Assembly (NCBI RefSeq): GCF_030056705.1
Contig: NZ_JASHIC010000009.1
Span: forward strand, 1-64,000
Source of the DNA: Flectobacillus longus
GTDB lineage: Bacteria; Bacteroidota; Bacteroidia; Cytophagales; Spirosomataceae
Reading direction: 5' to 3'
Length of the DNA stretch: 64,000 bases
The notes under the pieces were generated by a model, which saw only the letters and a program-made list of their open reading frames with translations, had not been told where the DNA came from and ran no database searches. Shown here piece after piece: positions 1 to 8,714 of this stretch (position 1 is the first letter of the stretch; every line of letters starts with the position of its first letter). The position numbers and the translations under genes are program-made.

Positions 1-2
1 TG

Positions 3-191
3 AGCATTTGTCATGAAGGAGTAACCAAACATCACTTCAGTATCTATCTACCATTGAGTGATCGGTTTAACTCCCTCATTACCAAATATTATTTTGTAAG
101 CGTAAATCTACAATTGAGTGATTATTTTTTCAATCAGTTTAAAAACTGTAGCTACATGATTCATCCTGAATTTTGGAATAATTTAAAATAG
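3..191 (+). CDS. C-terminal end of an unknown protein (partial)
   Basis: An open frame runs in from the left edge of the window and stops with TAG, giving 62 residues with no internal stop. The peptide is rich in aromatic and basic residues and ends in HPEFWNNLK. I do not recognise a family. A 16-bp direct repeat (TCTACMATTGAGTGAT at 47-62 and 107-122) lies inside it, so the frame could also be chance. A strong bidirectional terminator about 55 bases downstream supports a real transcript ending here, convergent with the SusD gene. The upstream part lies outside the window. Confidence 0.35.
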   Translation, partial: SICHEGVTKHHFSIYLPLSDRFNSLITKYYFVSVNLQLSDYFFNQFKNCSYMIHPEFWNNLK

Positions 192-247
192 AGACCTCTT
201 GTTTATCCATATTGAGATTCACAAGGTGAACGATTATACTGTTTATG

Positions 248-287
248 AAAAAAGGCGGTCGAAATGATTTTTTCGACCGCCTTTTTT
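248..287. terminator. Bidirectional intrinsic terminator
   Basis: A perfect 11-bp stem (254-264 with 271-281) has a 6-base loop. It is flanked by six A on the left and six T on the right, so it can terminate transcription in both directions. It lies between the partial plus-strand gene and the minus-strand SusCD operon. Confidence 0.85.
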
Positions 288-316
288 CATACTATATTTA
301 AACATGACATCTCTTT

Positions 317-340
317 AGACGCAAAGTATTGTGTCTCTAC
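317..340. repeat. Copy of an AGACGCAA...TTGYGTCT palindromic repeat
   Basis: An imperfect palindrome pairs AGACGCAA with TTGTGTCT around AGTA. A longer relative is at 60211-60250. Both copies are followed by a stretch containing AATAATCACTCAT, so the shared unit is larger than the palindrome. It lies downstream of the SusD stop codon. Confidence 0.5.
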
Positions 341-380
341 TAGTAAAATCTAGATTAAAAATAATCACTCATGCGCTCAA

Positions 381-408
381 TCACTAAATTTAGGATGACT
401 CATGTTTA
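381..408. repeat. 28-bp intergenic repeat, copy 1
   Basis: TCACTAAATT, eight variable bases, then CT and CATGTTTA. About 24 of 28 positions match the copy at 20251-20278 without gaps. Both copies lie just downstream of the 3' end of a minus-strand gene (SusD here, the DUF1080 gene there). Here the left arm that makes a hairpin at the other copy is absent. Confidence 0.5.
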
Positions 409-447
409 GGCAAGGACAATTCACCACTCACAATTCTTCATTATTAT

Positions 448-1974
448 CTAGTATCCTGCATTTTGATACATTTTTACAGGATCTAATTTATATTCATCAA
501 ATGGAATTGGGAAGTAATAGTCCTTTGTACCAAAGTTAGAAACTTTGGCTGTTCCATAATCTGATTGCGCTTTGGTTTTAATATAGTCAACCAATTCTGT
601 AGCTGTAAAAAATCTTAGTAAGTCAAACCAACGATGATGTTCAAAAGCTAATTCTACACGACGCTCGTGCAAGATAGCCAATTTCAAAGTTGGATATTTC
701 TGACTGTATGTTGGGTCTAATTTCGAAACCTCGTAGGTAGGTAATTTAGCACGCTCACGTACTTGGTTGAGATACATAATTGCATTAGCTTCTTCGCCCA
801 AATACAAACTTACTTCTGACAACATCAAAATCACATCTGCGTAACGAATTAAAGGCCAGTCGTTTCCACCATAGCCATTTGCGCCTGCGGTCGAACTTAC
901 GTCTCTAAATTTGGTGATATACCAATCTTTTACCGTGGCATCGTTGGCATATTTAATAGAGAAATCCTTACGCAAATCCGTTGCTTCAAATTCTTTTACT
1001 AAATCTGTTTTTACATTTCCTCCAACACCACTACTTGGTTTAAGCGAGTTAGTTGTTTCGCCTTTTGCTTGGTTATTGGCTGCAATTGAAGATGAATACG
1101 TTGGGTCACCTTGTTTGCTAACAATCTGGAAAATGATTTCAGGGTTTGTAGTTTTCTTGGCTACATCAAACACATCTGCATAAGGAATATCCTTCAATGA
1201 AGTAAATGCCTTCATATTGTAGGCTGCCAACAAATAGGTTTTGGCATTTCCTAAATTTGCCCCACGGTTCGCCTGATCTAAGGTCGTTGCCATAGTCAAA
1301 TACACCTGACCAAGCAGGGCATTAGCAGCAGCTTTTGACACACGACCTTTGTCAGATGCAGGCTGGTGGTTAGGTAAGTTAGAATTGACAGCTTCTTTCA
1401 AATCAGCTACGATTTGATCATATACTTTTTCTTTCTTTTCACGGAAAGTGCTGTTTTTGACGTCAGTTGTCGTGTTTAATTGCTGAGTAACCAAAGGTAC
1501 ATCACCCCATTTGCGAACCAAATGAAAATAGATTAAAGCACGAAGAAACTTCGCCTCAGCATTGTAGATATCTCTATTAGCTGCTGTAGTGTATGTTACC
1601 TTGTCAATATTAGAAATCACCTGATTGGCACGAGAAACAGTCTGATAAAGTGCTAACCAGTGACTTTTCAAGTAAGTATTACTTGGTAAAATTGAAAAGT
1701 CATTAAACTGAAATGGCTCTCCTGCATTTGATTGGTTATCATTACGACCAGCATCGTCTGAGCGTTCGTCGGTATATAAACCACTATTTTCACCAATGTT
1801 ATTTGAACTTCTCAAAGACTGATATACGCCGTTGACCGCTTGTAAAACGTCGTTTTCGGTTTTAAAAAAGTCTGTAGCATTTACGGCATTCGGGTCGTTT
1901 TGCATCACAAAATCGTCCGAACAAGCACTTAAGCTGAGCGCTACAAGTGCCAAAAGTGATATTTTCTTAATCAT
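448..1974 (-). CDS. SusD/RagB-family nutrient-binding outer-membrane lipoprotein
   Basis: Surface-exposed partner of the SusC channel encoded 33 bases upstream; SusD proteins form a lid that captures ligand, usually an oligosaccharide or peptide. The 508-residue protein starts with a lipoprotein signal ending in the lipobox LSAC (Cys 18) followed by SDD. It has the helical TPR-like SusD body and the typical C-terminal segment with RYADVILMLSE, then LNQVRERA and ERRVELAFEHHRWFDLLRF. It is the last gene of a four-gene operon whose other members are a YdcF-like protein, a secreted protein and SusC. No glycoside hydrolase is in the operon, so the ligand cannot be assigned. Confidence 0.95.
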   Translation of the reverse strand: MIKKISLLALVALSLSACSDDFVMQNDPNAVNATDFFKTENDVLQAVNGVYQSLRSSNNIGENSGLYTDERSDDAGRNDNQSNAGEPFQFNDFSILPSNTYLKSHWLALYQTVSRANQVISNIDKVTYTTAANRDIYNAEAKFLRALIYFHLVRKWGDVPLVTQQLNTTTDVKNSTFREKKEKVYDQIVADLKEAVNSNLPNHQPASDKGRVSKAAANALLGQVYLTMATTLDQANRGANLGNAKTYLLAAYNMKAFTSLKDIPYADVFDVAKKTTNPEIIFQIVSKQGDPTYSSSIAANNQAKGETTNSLKPSSGVGGNVKTDLVKEFEATDLRKDFSIKYANDATVKDWYITKFRDVSSTAGANGYGGNDWPLIRYADVILMLSEVSLYLGEEANAIMYLNQVRERAKLPTYEVSKLDPTYSQKYPTLKLAILHERRVELAFEHHRWFDLLRFFTATELVDYIKTKAQSDYGTAKVSNFGTKDYYFPIPFDEYKLDPVKMYQNAGY

Positions 1975-2007
1975 TTTTCTCTTTTTAAAATAGTTTTCTA
2001 CAAAAGA

Positions 2008-5000
2008 CTAGAAAGTCAACTTAGCTCCTAAAGTATAAGCTCTTACAAGCGGATACTTTCCATAATCTACCCCTGGTCTAAGATTTGCACCATCGTTGTA
2101 GTCTACTTCTGGGTTATAACCTCTGTAATTAGTCAACGTAAAGGCGTTATCTACTGCTAGATAAATACGTGCACCACTCAAGCCTTTTTGTCCTTTCAAC
2201 CAATTGTCTGGAATCGTAAATCCTAAGGTCATGTTGGTACATCTCAAAAATGAACCATCTTGTAAATAGAAGGTCGACAAACGAGTACTGTTACTTTGTG
2301 TACCACCACGAGAAGCACGATAAATCATACCATTACCAGGTTCAGCTTCTGAGCGGTAACGATTCACAGCATCTGCATATTGGTTACCCGAACCTTCCAT
2401 GTTGAAAGTATAATAATACTGACCATCAAGTACTTGATTTCCATAAACCCCGTTGAAAGATGAAGTAAAGTCGAAGTTTTTGTAAGAAGCAGTAATCGCA
2501 AAACCGTAAGTAAACTTCGCGTAAGGAGAACCAATGACTGTTTTATCCAAATCATTCACAACACCATCGCCATTGGTATCTTCAAAATACAAATCTCCAG
2601 GTTTTAAAGAGTTACTCGAAGCTGTTGAACGAGCTGGTCCTTTGATTTTATAACCAGCAGTATAAGTCTGAGTTGCAGCGTTATAATTGGCGTTATCTTC
2701 TGCAATATTGGCCATATCAGCCTCACGAACCATACCTTTTACTTTGAATCCGTAGAACATCCCGATTGGTTGACCTTCCTGAGTAATATGTGTCAAGTAT
2801 GAACGTTCTGCCCCGTTAGTCAAAATGGTATTAGCGCCACCTAGGTCTAGTACTTTATTACGGTTAAGCGAGAAGTTTCCTGAAAGATTTAAACGGAAAT
2901 CTGACGTTTGAACTACTCTTGCATCTAACTGTAAATCAATACCTTGATTTTGAACTTTAGAATTACGTAAGTTTGTTAAAATCGTTGATGTTCCTGATAC
3001 GGCTGACACTGGTTGGTTAAACAATAAATCTGTTGACTGACTCAAATAATAGTTAGCCATCAAGAAAATACGGTTGTTGAATAAGCCCAAGTCTGCCCCG
3101 ATATTGTATTGTGAAGTAGATTCCCAACCCAAACTTTGGTCACGCAAGGCATTCGGATATACCGCCGACGCTACTGTTCCATTCCCAAAAACAACTCCTG
3201 TTGGACTTGACATCGTTTGAGCAAAACCATAATTACCAATATTGTTGTTACCACTTAATCCCCAGCTAGCACGAAGTTTTAGACTTGTTTCGGGACCAAA
3301 TTTTTCTGCAAAAAATGGTTCGCTAGAAAGCGCCCAGCTTGCAGACACTGAAGGGAAATTACCCCAACGATTTAGTGGGCCAAAACGAGAAGAAGCATCA
3401 CGACGATAAGAAGCTGTTAAGAAATATTTCTCTTTATAGTTATAAGACAAACGAGCTAAATAAGAAAGTAAAGTAGTGGTTGACTTACCAGTAGCACCAT
3501 TCAAGGTAAAATTGGTAGCATCAGCCCCTTTACCTGTAATTTCTGGAATACGGTCATCTTGGAAACCTTTCGCCGTTACACTAATCACATCAACATCTAG
3601 TTGTTGTGCCGAATAACCTGCCAATGCACCAATCGAGTGTCCGTCAAATTGCTTATTAAAATTCAAGGTATATTCTACCAACTTATCCATTTCTGAACGA
3701 GTTTGTGCCACTGCATTGGCTGCTGCAATCGCTTGTGCAGAGCCTGGAGGGTTAGCACCATTACTTAAAGTGGTTGGTTGATAAAATTCATATTTTTCAT
3801 TATAAGTCTGTAAACCTACGTTAATTTTAGCCAACAAACTTGATAAAATCTGATACGAAGCATTACTACTAAATGTCCCTCTTACGCCTTTTCTCGAAAT
3901 CTTTGTCTCTGTTGCCAAGGCCACAGGGTTTTCTATCGACTGGTAAGCATAGTTAGCAGAAAGACCCGCTGCTTCATTTTTTCTTAATGAACCATCATCA
4001 TTATACGCACGGAAAATTGGCATATATACCAACGCTCCCATGATTGGGCCTTGGTTGAAACGACCTTCTTGCACTTCACGGTTTTCGTTTGTTGTAATAG
4101 CCAAGTTGGCAGACACACGTAACTTCGAACTTACTTGTCCATCTACATTTGCACGGAAGTTGATACGATCTTGCTTGGTACTTTTGATAATACCGGGCTG
4201 ACTCAAATATCCACCGCTAATGGCATAGCGAGTAGGGCCGTTACCACCTGTAAATGACAAATTATGACGCTGTACCATAGAAGTTTGGTAAAGCTCATCT
4301 TGCCAATCGGTGTTATACTTTGGCGTAATCATTTTCTGATTAGCGAAATCATACAAATCTGGTGGTAAACTTACTGAAGAAGCATTCCCAACTTTTGCGA
4401 CACGTGTTGCATTGTCATCAGAATACATGGCATCTGTCCATGTTTTTCCAGAATTTAAGATTAAATCTTTGTAAGTATTATTGTGCCCATCAATCAATAA
4501 CTGAGTAAACTGCTCGGCATTGAGCACCTTTACTTTATTGCTTAATTGATTAAGCCCATATTGCACATCATATTGAAATTGCCCTTTACCCTCTTTTCCA
4601 CGTTTGGTTGTAATCAATACTACCCCACCCGCAGCTCTTGAACCATAAATGGCTGCCGAAGCAGCATCCTTCAAAATATCAATACTTTCGATATCATTTG
4701 GATTGATAAAAAGGTCATTTCCTACTGGATAACCATCTACAACATACAATGGGTCCGAACTGGCATTGATAGAACCAACACCACGCACACGAATTTTTGT
4801 ACTAACATAAGGTGCACCACTCACTTGTGAAATTTGTACACCCGCTACTTTACCTACCAAAGCCTGACCAACTGTTGGTGTAGTAAGATTTAATTCTTTG
4901 GCTTTCACACTCGAAATAGCACCCGTTACATCACTCTTTCGCACAGTAGAGTAACCAATCGCAACTACTTCTTGTAACTCTTGTGAGTTTTCTACTAACT

Positions 5001-5328
5001 GAATCGTCAAGTTAGATGCTTTTCCAACAGTAACTAATTGACTATCAAATCCTACAAAAGAAAAAACTAATACTGAACCTTCGTTAGCTTGGATGGTAAA
5101 TCTACCTTTGGCATCGGTAACAGTTCCTTTTTTTGAGGTTTTGTCATACACGTTTACGCCAGCCAAAGGCTCACCTTTGGGCGTAGTTACGGTTCCTGTG
5201 ACAGGATTTGACATTTTGCCCAACGATGCCGACATCACGGTTTGGTTAGGCATAACAGCCATTGAACCCGAAAGACACAAACATAATAATGCCTTAAGGA
5301 CAAGCTGTTTTTGTAAAATGTTTTGCAT
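2008..5328 (-). CDS. SusC/RagA-family TonB-linked outer-membrane channel
   Basis: A TonB-dependent channel of 1106 residues for import of a ligand held by the SusD lid. After a long N-terminal export region comes a CarboxypepD_reg-like domain (about residues 42-110, VTGTVTTPKGEPLAGVNVYD). A TonB-box-like segment, EVVAIGYSTVRKSDVTGAIS, follows, then the plug with the SusC signature DIESIDILKDAASAAIYGSR and ITTKRGKEGK. The remainder is the beta-barrel, ending in LGAKLTF with the usual C-terminal aromatic. The ATG start is followed directly by the export signal. It lies 33 bases upstream of SusD and 30 bases downstream of the secreted-protein gene, so all are probably on one mRNA. Confidence 0.95.
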   Translation of the reverse strand: MQNILQKQLVLKALLCLCLSGSMAVMPNQTVMSASLGKMSNPVTGTVTTPKGEPLAGVNVYDKTSKKGTVTDAKGRFTIQANEGSVLVFSFVGFDSQLVTVGKASNLTIQLVENSQELQEVVAIGYSTVRKSDVTGAISSVKAKELNLTTPTVGQALVGKVAGVQISQVSGAPYVSTKIRVRGVGSINASSDPLYVVDGYPVGNDLFINPNDIESIDILKDAASAAIYGSRAAGGVVLITTKRGKEGKGQFQYDVQYGLNQLSNKVKVLNAEQFTQLLIDGHNNTYKDLILNSGKTWTDAMYSDDNATRVAKVGNASSVSLPPDLYDFANQKMITPKYNTDWQDELYQTSMVQRHNLSFTGGNGPTRYAISGGYLSQPGIIKSTKQDRINFRANVDGQVSSKLRVSANLAITTNENREVQEGRFNQGPIMGALVYMPIFRAYNDDGSLRKNEAAGLSANYAYQSIENPVALATETKISRKGVRGTFSSNASYQILSSLLAKINVGLQTYNEKYEFYQPTTLSNGANPPGSAQAIAAANAVAQTRSEMDKLVEYTLNFNKQFDGHSIGALAGYSAQQLDVDVISVTAKGFQDDRIPEITGKGADATNFTLNGATGKSTTTLLSYLARLSYNYKEKYFLTASYRRDASSRFGPLNRWGNFPSVSASWALSSEPFFAEKFGPETSLKLRASWGLSGNNNIGNYGFAQTMSSPTGVVFGNGTVASAVYPNALRDQSLGWESTSQYNIGADLGLFNNRIFLMANYYLSQSTDLLFNQPVSAVSGTSTILTNLRNSKVQNQGIDLQLDARVVQTSDFRLNLSGNFSLNRNKVLDLGGANTILTNGAERSYLTHITQEGQPIGMFYGFKVKGMVREADMANIAEDNANYNAATQTYTAGYKIKGPARSTASSNSLKPGDLYFEDTNGDGVVNDLDKTVIGSPYAKFTYGFAITASYKNFDFTSSFNGVYGNQVLDGQYYYTFNMEGSGNQYADAVNRYRSEAEPGNGMIYRASRGGTQSNSTRLSTFYLQDGSFLRCTNMTLGFTIPDNWLKGQKGLSGARIYLAVDNAFTLTNYRGYNPEVDYNDGANLRPGVDYGKYPLVRAYTLGAKLTF

Positions 5329-5358
5329 AAAAATGAGATTAAATTTTGTTGTAATACA

Positions 5359-6252
5359 TTACCATTGTAAGCGGATAAATGTAGTATTCATACGGCGTGA
5401 AGAGGTCACTGCAAAGCCTTCAAGAGGGTTATCTGAAAGGGTAAAACCTTCTAATTCATCAGCTTTGTCAATATCTATTGTTTTGAGCACGACTTGTTCG
5501 CCTGTTTCGATGGATTTTTCAAAATCCAAAAAACTAAAGCGCCAGCGTCGTCCTTCAATTTGATTTTGAATCAAAACCAGTATTTTCTTTTCGGGTATCC
5601 ATAAAAGATTTTGTACAAAAGCTCCACACGAAAACTTTTTGTACAAAACGCCTTTTTCGGAGGTCTTTTGCGCTTTCGCCAAAGCTAACGGATTGTATAA
5701 ACGTACTTCGTTTTTACGATTACCATAATCAGCGGTAGCTACATACCACTGCTTTTTGTATTGTACATATTCGGGGCGAGTACCTTGGATACAAGCATCG
5801 TCGTCGATAGTCGAAATAAGGTTGTTATCAAGCTTTTTAGTAGTCTGTAAACCTTTCCAATCAACTTGGTAAATAACTGCTTTCCATTGTGTTCCTTCAG
5901 GATTTAGGCGCACGCTATTGCCAATAAAAGTAGGCAGTCCTTTATGATAAGCTATTCCTGTCGGATGCCCAATTACATCTTGTCCATCAATACTCAAGGC
6001 TATTTCTTTGTGCTGATACGCCAACGAATCGCCAACACGCTTATATTCACGAATTACCCCAATTTCACGGTCGCCATAAGCAAAATATTGATTCCCAATA
6101 CGACTGATTCCTTGTCCTGCGCCCAAAGAATCAAGGTTAAATGTTTTTTCTGCCTGAAGATTAATCTCAGGTAATTGGCTTGCTCCCCACAAAAAAGACA
6201 TAGCCAACAATCCCATCATCAATGGATATTTGATTAATAAAGAAACTTGCAT
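5359..6252 (-). CDS. Secreted or periplasmic protein of unknown function
   Basis: 297 residues with an N-terminal hydrophobic export segment (about residues 8-26, LMMGLLAMSFLWGASQ). The mature part has repeated short beta-like stretches (ISRIGNQYFAYGDREIGVI, GIAYHKGLPTFIGNSV, KKQWYVATADYGNRKNEVR) and ends in DKADELEGFTLSDNPLEGF. This suggests a beta-propeller-type fold, but I do not recognise a named family. It sits between the YdcF-like gene (31 bases upstream) and SusC (30 bases downstream) in one operon. It is therefore probably involved in recognising or processing the ligand imported by that SusCD pair; this is an inference from position only. Confidence 0.8.
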   Translation of the reverse strand: MQVSLLIKYPLMMGLLAMSFLWGASQLPEINLQAEKTFNLDSLGAGQGISRIGNQYFAYGDREIGVIREYKRVGDSLAYQHKEIALSIDGQDVIGHPTGIAYHKGLPTFIGNSVRLNPEGTQWKAVIYQVDWKGLQTTKKLDNNLISTIDDDACIQGTRPEYVQYKKQWYVATADYGNRKNEVRLYNPLALAKAQKTSEKGVLYKKFSCGAFVQNLLWIPEKKILVLIQNQIEGRRWRFSFLDFEKSIETGEQVVLKTIDIDKADELEGFTLSDNPLEGFAVTSSRRMNTTFIRLQW

Positions 6253-6283
6253 AAAATAGAGATGAATGAAGTGTTACGACCTA

Positions 6284-7543
6284 TTACGGGTCCATTGGCT
6301 CCAATGAATTCAACATCATGGATTCAATTAATGGATAAAACTCAGCTTCGGTTTCAGAAATACGCTTTCCTTTACGATATGGCACATATCCCAATTCTTT
6401 TTCACAACGTTTATCTAAATTCAACTCATGGATATATTGACTTTGAGAAACCGAGGTTGAAGTAATACAAGGTTTATCAGCAGGTATTCCGTACTGGAAA
6501 ATCAATCGAGCGGTATTGCGCATATTGGTCGTGGTATGACGAGCATGTGGTTCTACCAAAATGGCATTGGCAGGTACATGAAGCTTTTCGACCATATACT
6601 TTTTCATTTCAATAGCCTCATTATAAGGCGTTTTGTAAGGATGAACTTTGCCACCAGAAACAACAATTAGAGGAGCTTTTCCTTCGAAATATCTAACAGC
6701 CGCCACACGACAACGCATCATTCCTTCGGCACTCATGGGCATATCTTTTACGTCAGGACCAGCACCTGGCACCAAAATCAGTGAATAAGGATATTTGTTC
6801 CAAGCAATCGTTTTTAGTCGGTCGACTACAGGTTTGTTGACACCACTCGCCATAGGTTCGTAGTCTGTGATTTGCTCTCTTTCATTGATTTCTAGGGCAA
6901 ACAAAGCTGAAGAAAGTGATGGCAAAAAGAACAGTTTTGAGCCGCTCACCGTTGCCTGAACTGCACGAGTTAAGTCGCCTAGCAATTGATAATAACCTTT
7001 CTTAGTAATATCAAAAGCAATAGAATCTATCAACGGATAATTCGGTTTTTGACCACCCAAATATACCCCGATTGTCCAGTTTACACCACGAGCATCTTGC
7101 GTCCACGCTTTTTGCAATAAAGCATTAACATCTTGATTGTCAAGCTTCCCATAAGCTAATGATGGTGCTAAAGATTGTTTTACCAAATTTTCTAACAAAC
7201 TACCTTTGGTACATAATTGCGACAAACGAAGCGATACAGTTTTGATTTCGTCTTCTGAAAATCGAAGCGATTCGACTAAACAAGCGGGCTTTGAAGCACA
7301 ACTTTTGAGTGCTTCCGAAAGTTGTGAGCTTTTTTGAGTAGTCAGTTTTTGCAAAACTTCATCTGTCTCCAACTGTAAACGTAGCGATTTGGATTCCTCC
7401 AACAAAGTCAAGAATAAGTAGTTTTTGCGCTGAACCCAATTGGTTTCTTTCGTTTGGCTACTTACAGAATTTATCGTTTGTTGTGCAAAAGTTGCTGAAA
7501 GCAATCCACACAGACAAAGGATTGTGAATATAGTTTTTTTCAT
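6284..7543 (-). CDS. YdcF/SanA/ElyC-type (DUF218) exported protein
   Basis: 419 residues with a clear N-terminal signal peptide (MKKTIFTILCLCGLLSATFAQ). The C-terminal half has the DUF218 pattern: YSLILVPGAGPDVKDMPMS, LIVVSGGKVHP, EAIEMKKYMVEKLHVP, ILVEPHARHTTTNMRNTARL. The family includes E. coli SanA, ElyC and YdcF, linked to envelope integrity and polysaccharide or peptidoglycan metabolism; the biochemical activity is poorly defined. The first half is a helical extension without a recognised domain. It is the first gene of the operon that ends in SusCD, an unusual partner for an uptake system. Confidence 0.85.
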   Translation of the reverse strand: MKKTIFTILCLCGLLSATFAQQTINSVSSQTKETNWVQRKNYLFLTLLEESKSLRLQLETDEVLQKLTTQKSSQLSEALKSCASKPACLVESLRFSEDEIKTVSLRLSQLCTKGSLLENLVKQSLAPSLAYGKLDNQDVNALLQKAWTQDARGVNWTIGVYLGGQKPNYPLIDSIAFDITKKGYYQLLGDLTRAVQATVSGSKLFFLPSLSSALFALEINEREQITDYEPMASGVNKPVVDRLKTIAWNKYPYSLILVPGAGPDVKDMPMSAEGMMRCRVAAVRYFEGKAPLIVVSGGKVHPYKTPYNEAIEMKKYMVEKLHVPANAILVEPHARHTTTNMRNTARLIFQYGIPADKPCITSTSVSQSQYIHELNLDKRCEKELGYVPYRKGKRISETEAEFYPLIESMMLNSLEPMDP

Positions 7544-7632
7544 GATTTTGAACCGAGCACCTCAAATTGTCGGTAGCATTTATAGAAAACGGATAACCTC
7601 TTTGCTCAAATGCATCAAGTGTAATTCGAGGG

Positions 7633-7640
7633 CAAAAGTA
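7633..7640 (-). promoter_or_regulatory. Candidate -7 element of the YdcF-SusCD operon
   Basis: On the minus strand this reads TACTTTTG, matching the Bacteroidota -7 consensus TAnnTTTG, 89 bases upstream of the ATG. The nearest TTG for a -33 element is 24 bases upstream of it, slightly beyond the usual range, so the call is tentative. Confidence 0.4.
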
Positions 7641-7810
7641 ATAGCAGGTTCAGTCCAAGTCTGTCAAGTGAAAAACAAGTTTAGATTAAGAAATTATGAA
7701 TATTATTATATGGAGAAAATATAAAATAAATTCAATTTTGAACCAAACTGACTTTTGAAAGCCATAAATCTTCCCCCGACAGCTTAATTTAATTTTCATC
7801 ATCTCAAAAA

Positions 7811-7836
7811 TTGTATGAAATAAACATTTACTTTTG
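7811..7836 (+). promoter_or_regulatory. Candidate promoter of the first small membrane protein
   Basis: TTG at 7811-7813, 15 bases, then TACTTTTG at 7829-7836 (TAnnTTTG -7 element). The same arrangement, with nearly the same sequence, precedes the paralog at 11166. The 15-base spacing is shorter than the usual 17-23, so the -7 box is the stronger part. Its position argues against using the in-frame TTG at 7811 as a start codon. Confidence 0.55.
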
Positions 7837-7867
7837 TTATAGAAAGAAACCCTCTAAAACTTGTCTA

Positions 7868-8419
7868 TTGAAAAGAGCCATCAGCATAACATTTCTGTGT
7901 TTGTTGCTATACAATATGTTTAGCACAGGACTGGTTTTGCTTTGTTTCAAAAAGACCATTCAACAGGCAAGTCCTATATCCAAAAATGACGGGTGGATTG
8001 AAATTAAGATGCACCTTGCTCTTCCTTACAGTGGAGACTTCGCCAACTTGACAAAACATGAAGGCTTAATCGAGTATCAAGGTGAGTTTTATAACATCAT
8101 TGAGCAACACTATTCAAACGATACGCTTTACACAAAAATCAAAACCAATAGCACAGCCAAACAAAAGTATCAGTCCCTCTCCGATGACTTCAGTTTACAG
8201 TTTTCAGATAATCATTCTGGCAAAAGTACGCCACTCAAAAAGGCACTAGAACTATGTAAGTCTTTATCTACAAGCTATTTACAAAGCATTACACCTGTAT
8301 TTACAACCATCCATGATGATCTGCACCTGAGAATTAGACATCAATTTTATGATTCCTACATCTACAAAAACAATTACACTTCAAGTATTTTCAATCCTCC
8401 CGAAATAGCTTCTGTTTAA
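7868..8419 (+). CDS. Small single-span membrane protein with C-terminal PP motif, copy 1
   Basis: 183 residues from a TTG start at 7868. I chose this start because it gives exactly the length and N-terminus of the paralog at 11166; an upstream in-frame TTG at 7811 lies inside the conserved promoter. It has one N-terminal hydrophobic segment (ISITFLCLLLYNMFSTGLVL), then a soluble domain with LPYSGDFANLTKHEGLIEYQ, GEFYNIIEQHYSNDTLYTKI and PLKKALELCKSLS, and ends in SIFNPPEIASV. I do not know its function. Relatives in this window (11166, 54433, 63413) accompany TonB receptors or redox proteins. It precedes the FG-GAP/ASPIC gene by about 295 bases, separated by a hairpin. Confidence 0.75.
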   Translation: MKRAISITFLCLLLYNMFSTGLVLLCFKKTIQQASPISKNDGWIEIKMHLALPYSGDFANLTKHEGLIEYQGEFYNIIEQHYSNDTLYTKIKTNSTAKQKYQSLSDDFSLQFSDNHSGKSTPLKKALELCKSLSTSYLQSITPVFTTIHDDLHLRIRHQFYDSYIYKNNYTSSIFNPPEIASV

Positions 8420-8432
8420 GGTAATTACTCTT

Positions 8433-8452
8433 CTAATGTAGTTTTATATTAG
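8433..8452 (+). other. Hairpin after the first small-protein gene
   Basis: CTAATGTA (8433-8440) pairs with TATATTAG (8445-8452) around GTTT, with one G-U pair. A hairpin with different stem bases but the same position and flank (AGGCTA) follows the paralog at 11166. It could be a weak terminator or attenuator before the next gene. Confidence 0.45.
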
Positions 8453-8714
8453 GCTAAATTATCGTGTCTTTACTTTTCAGAAAGTAACGAAAATGATGAT
8501 TTTGGAGATTTTTATTTTATCTATTCAAACTTTCAACCATAAAACTTGTAGCTCATTGAATAAAAAATAGTATTTGTAAACTCATACAATGGAAATGTCA
8601 ATTTTGAGTGTCGTCTTCCGACAGTCGACTGGAGGGTTATTGCCTTCTATTAAACAAAATAACTATTTTCATGATACAAGTGGGTTGAAGGTTACCTTTC
8701 AAATCCCAATCAAC

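Noticed and set aside
47-122. Tandem duplication at the left edge (TCTACMATTGAGTGAT twice, 60 bases apart)
   Set aside because: Only 16 bases are shared and the sequence between the copies does not match, so a tandem repeat is not supported.
7811-7867. In-frame extension of the first PP-tail gene from a TTG at 7811
   Set aside because: It overlaps the conserved promoter block, and the paralog aligns from 7868 with identical length.
8589-8714. N-terminal extension of the FG-GAP/ASPIC protein
   Set aside because: The signal peptide begins at the ATG at 8715; the extension has no export or domain features.
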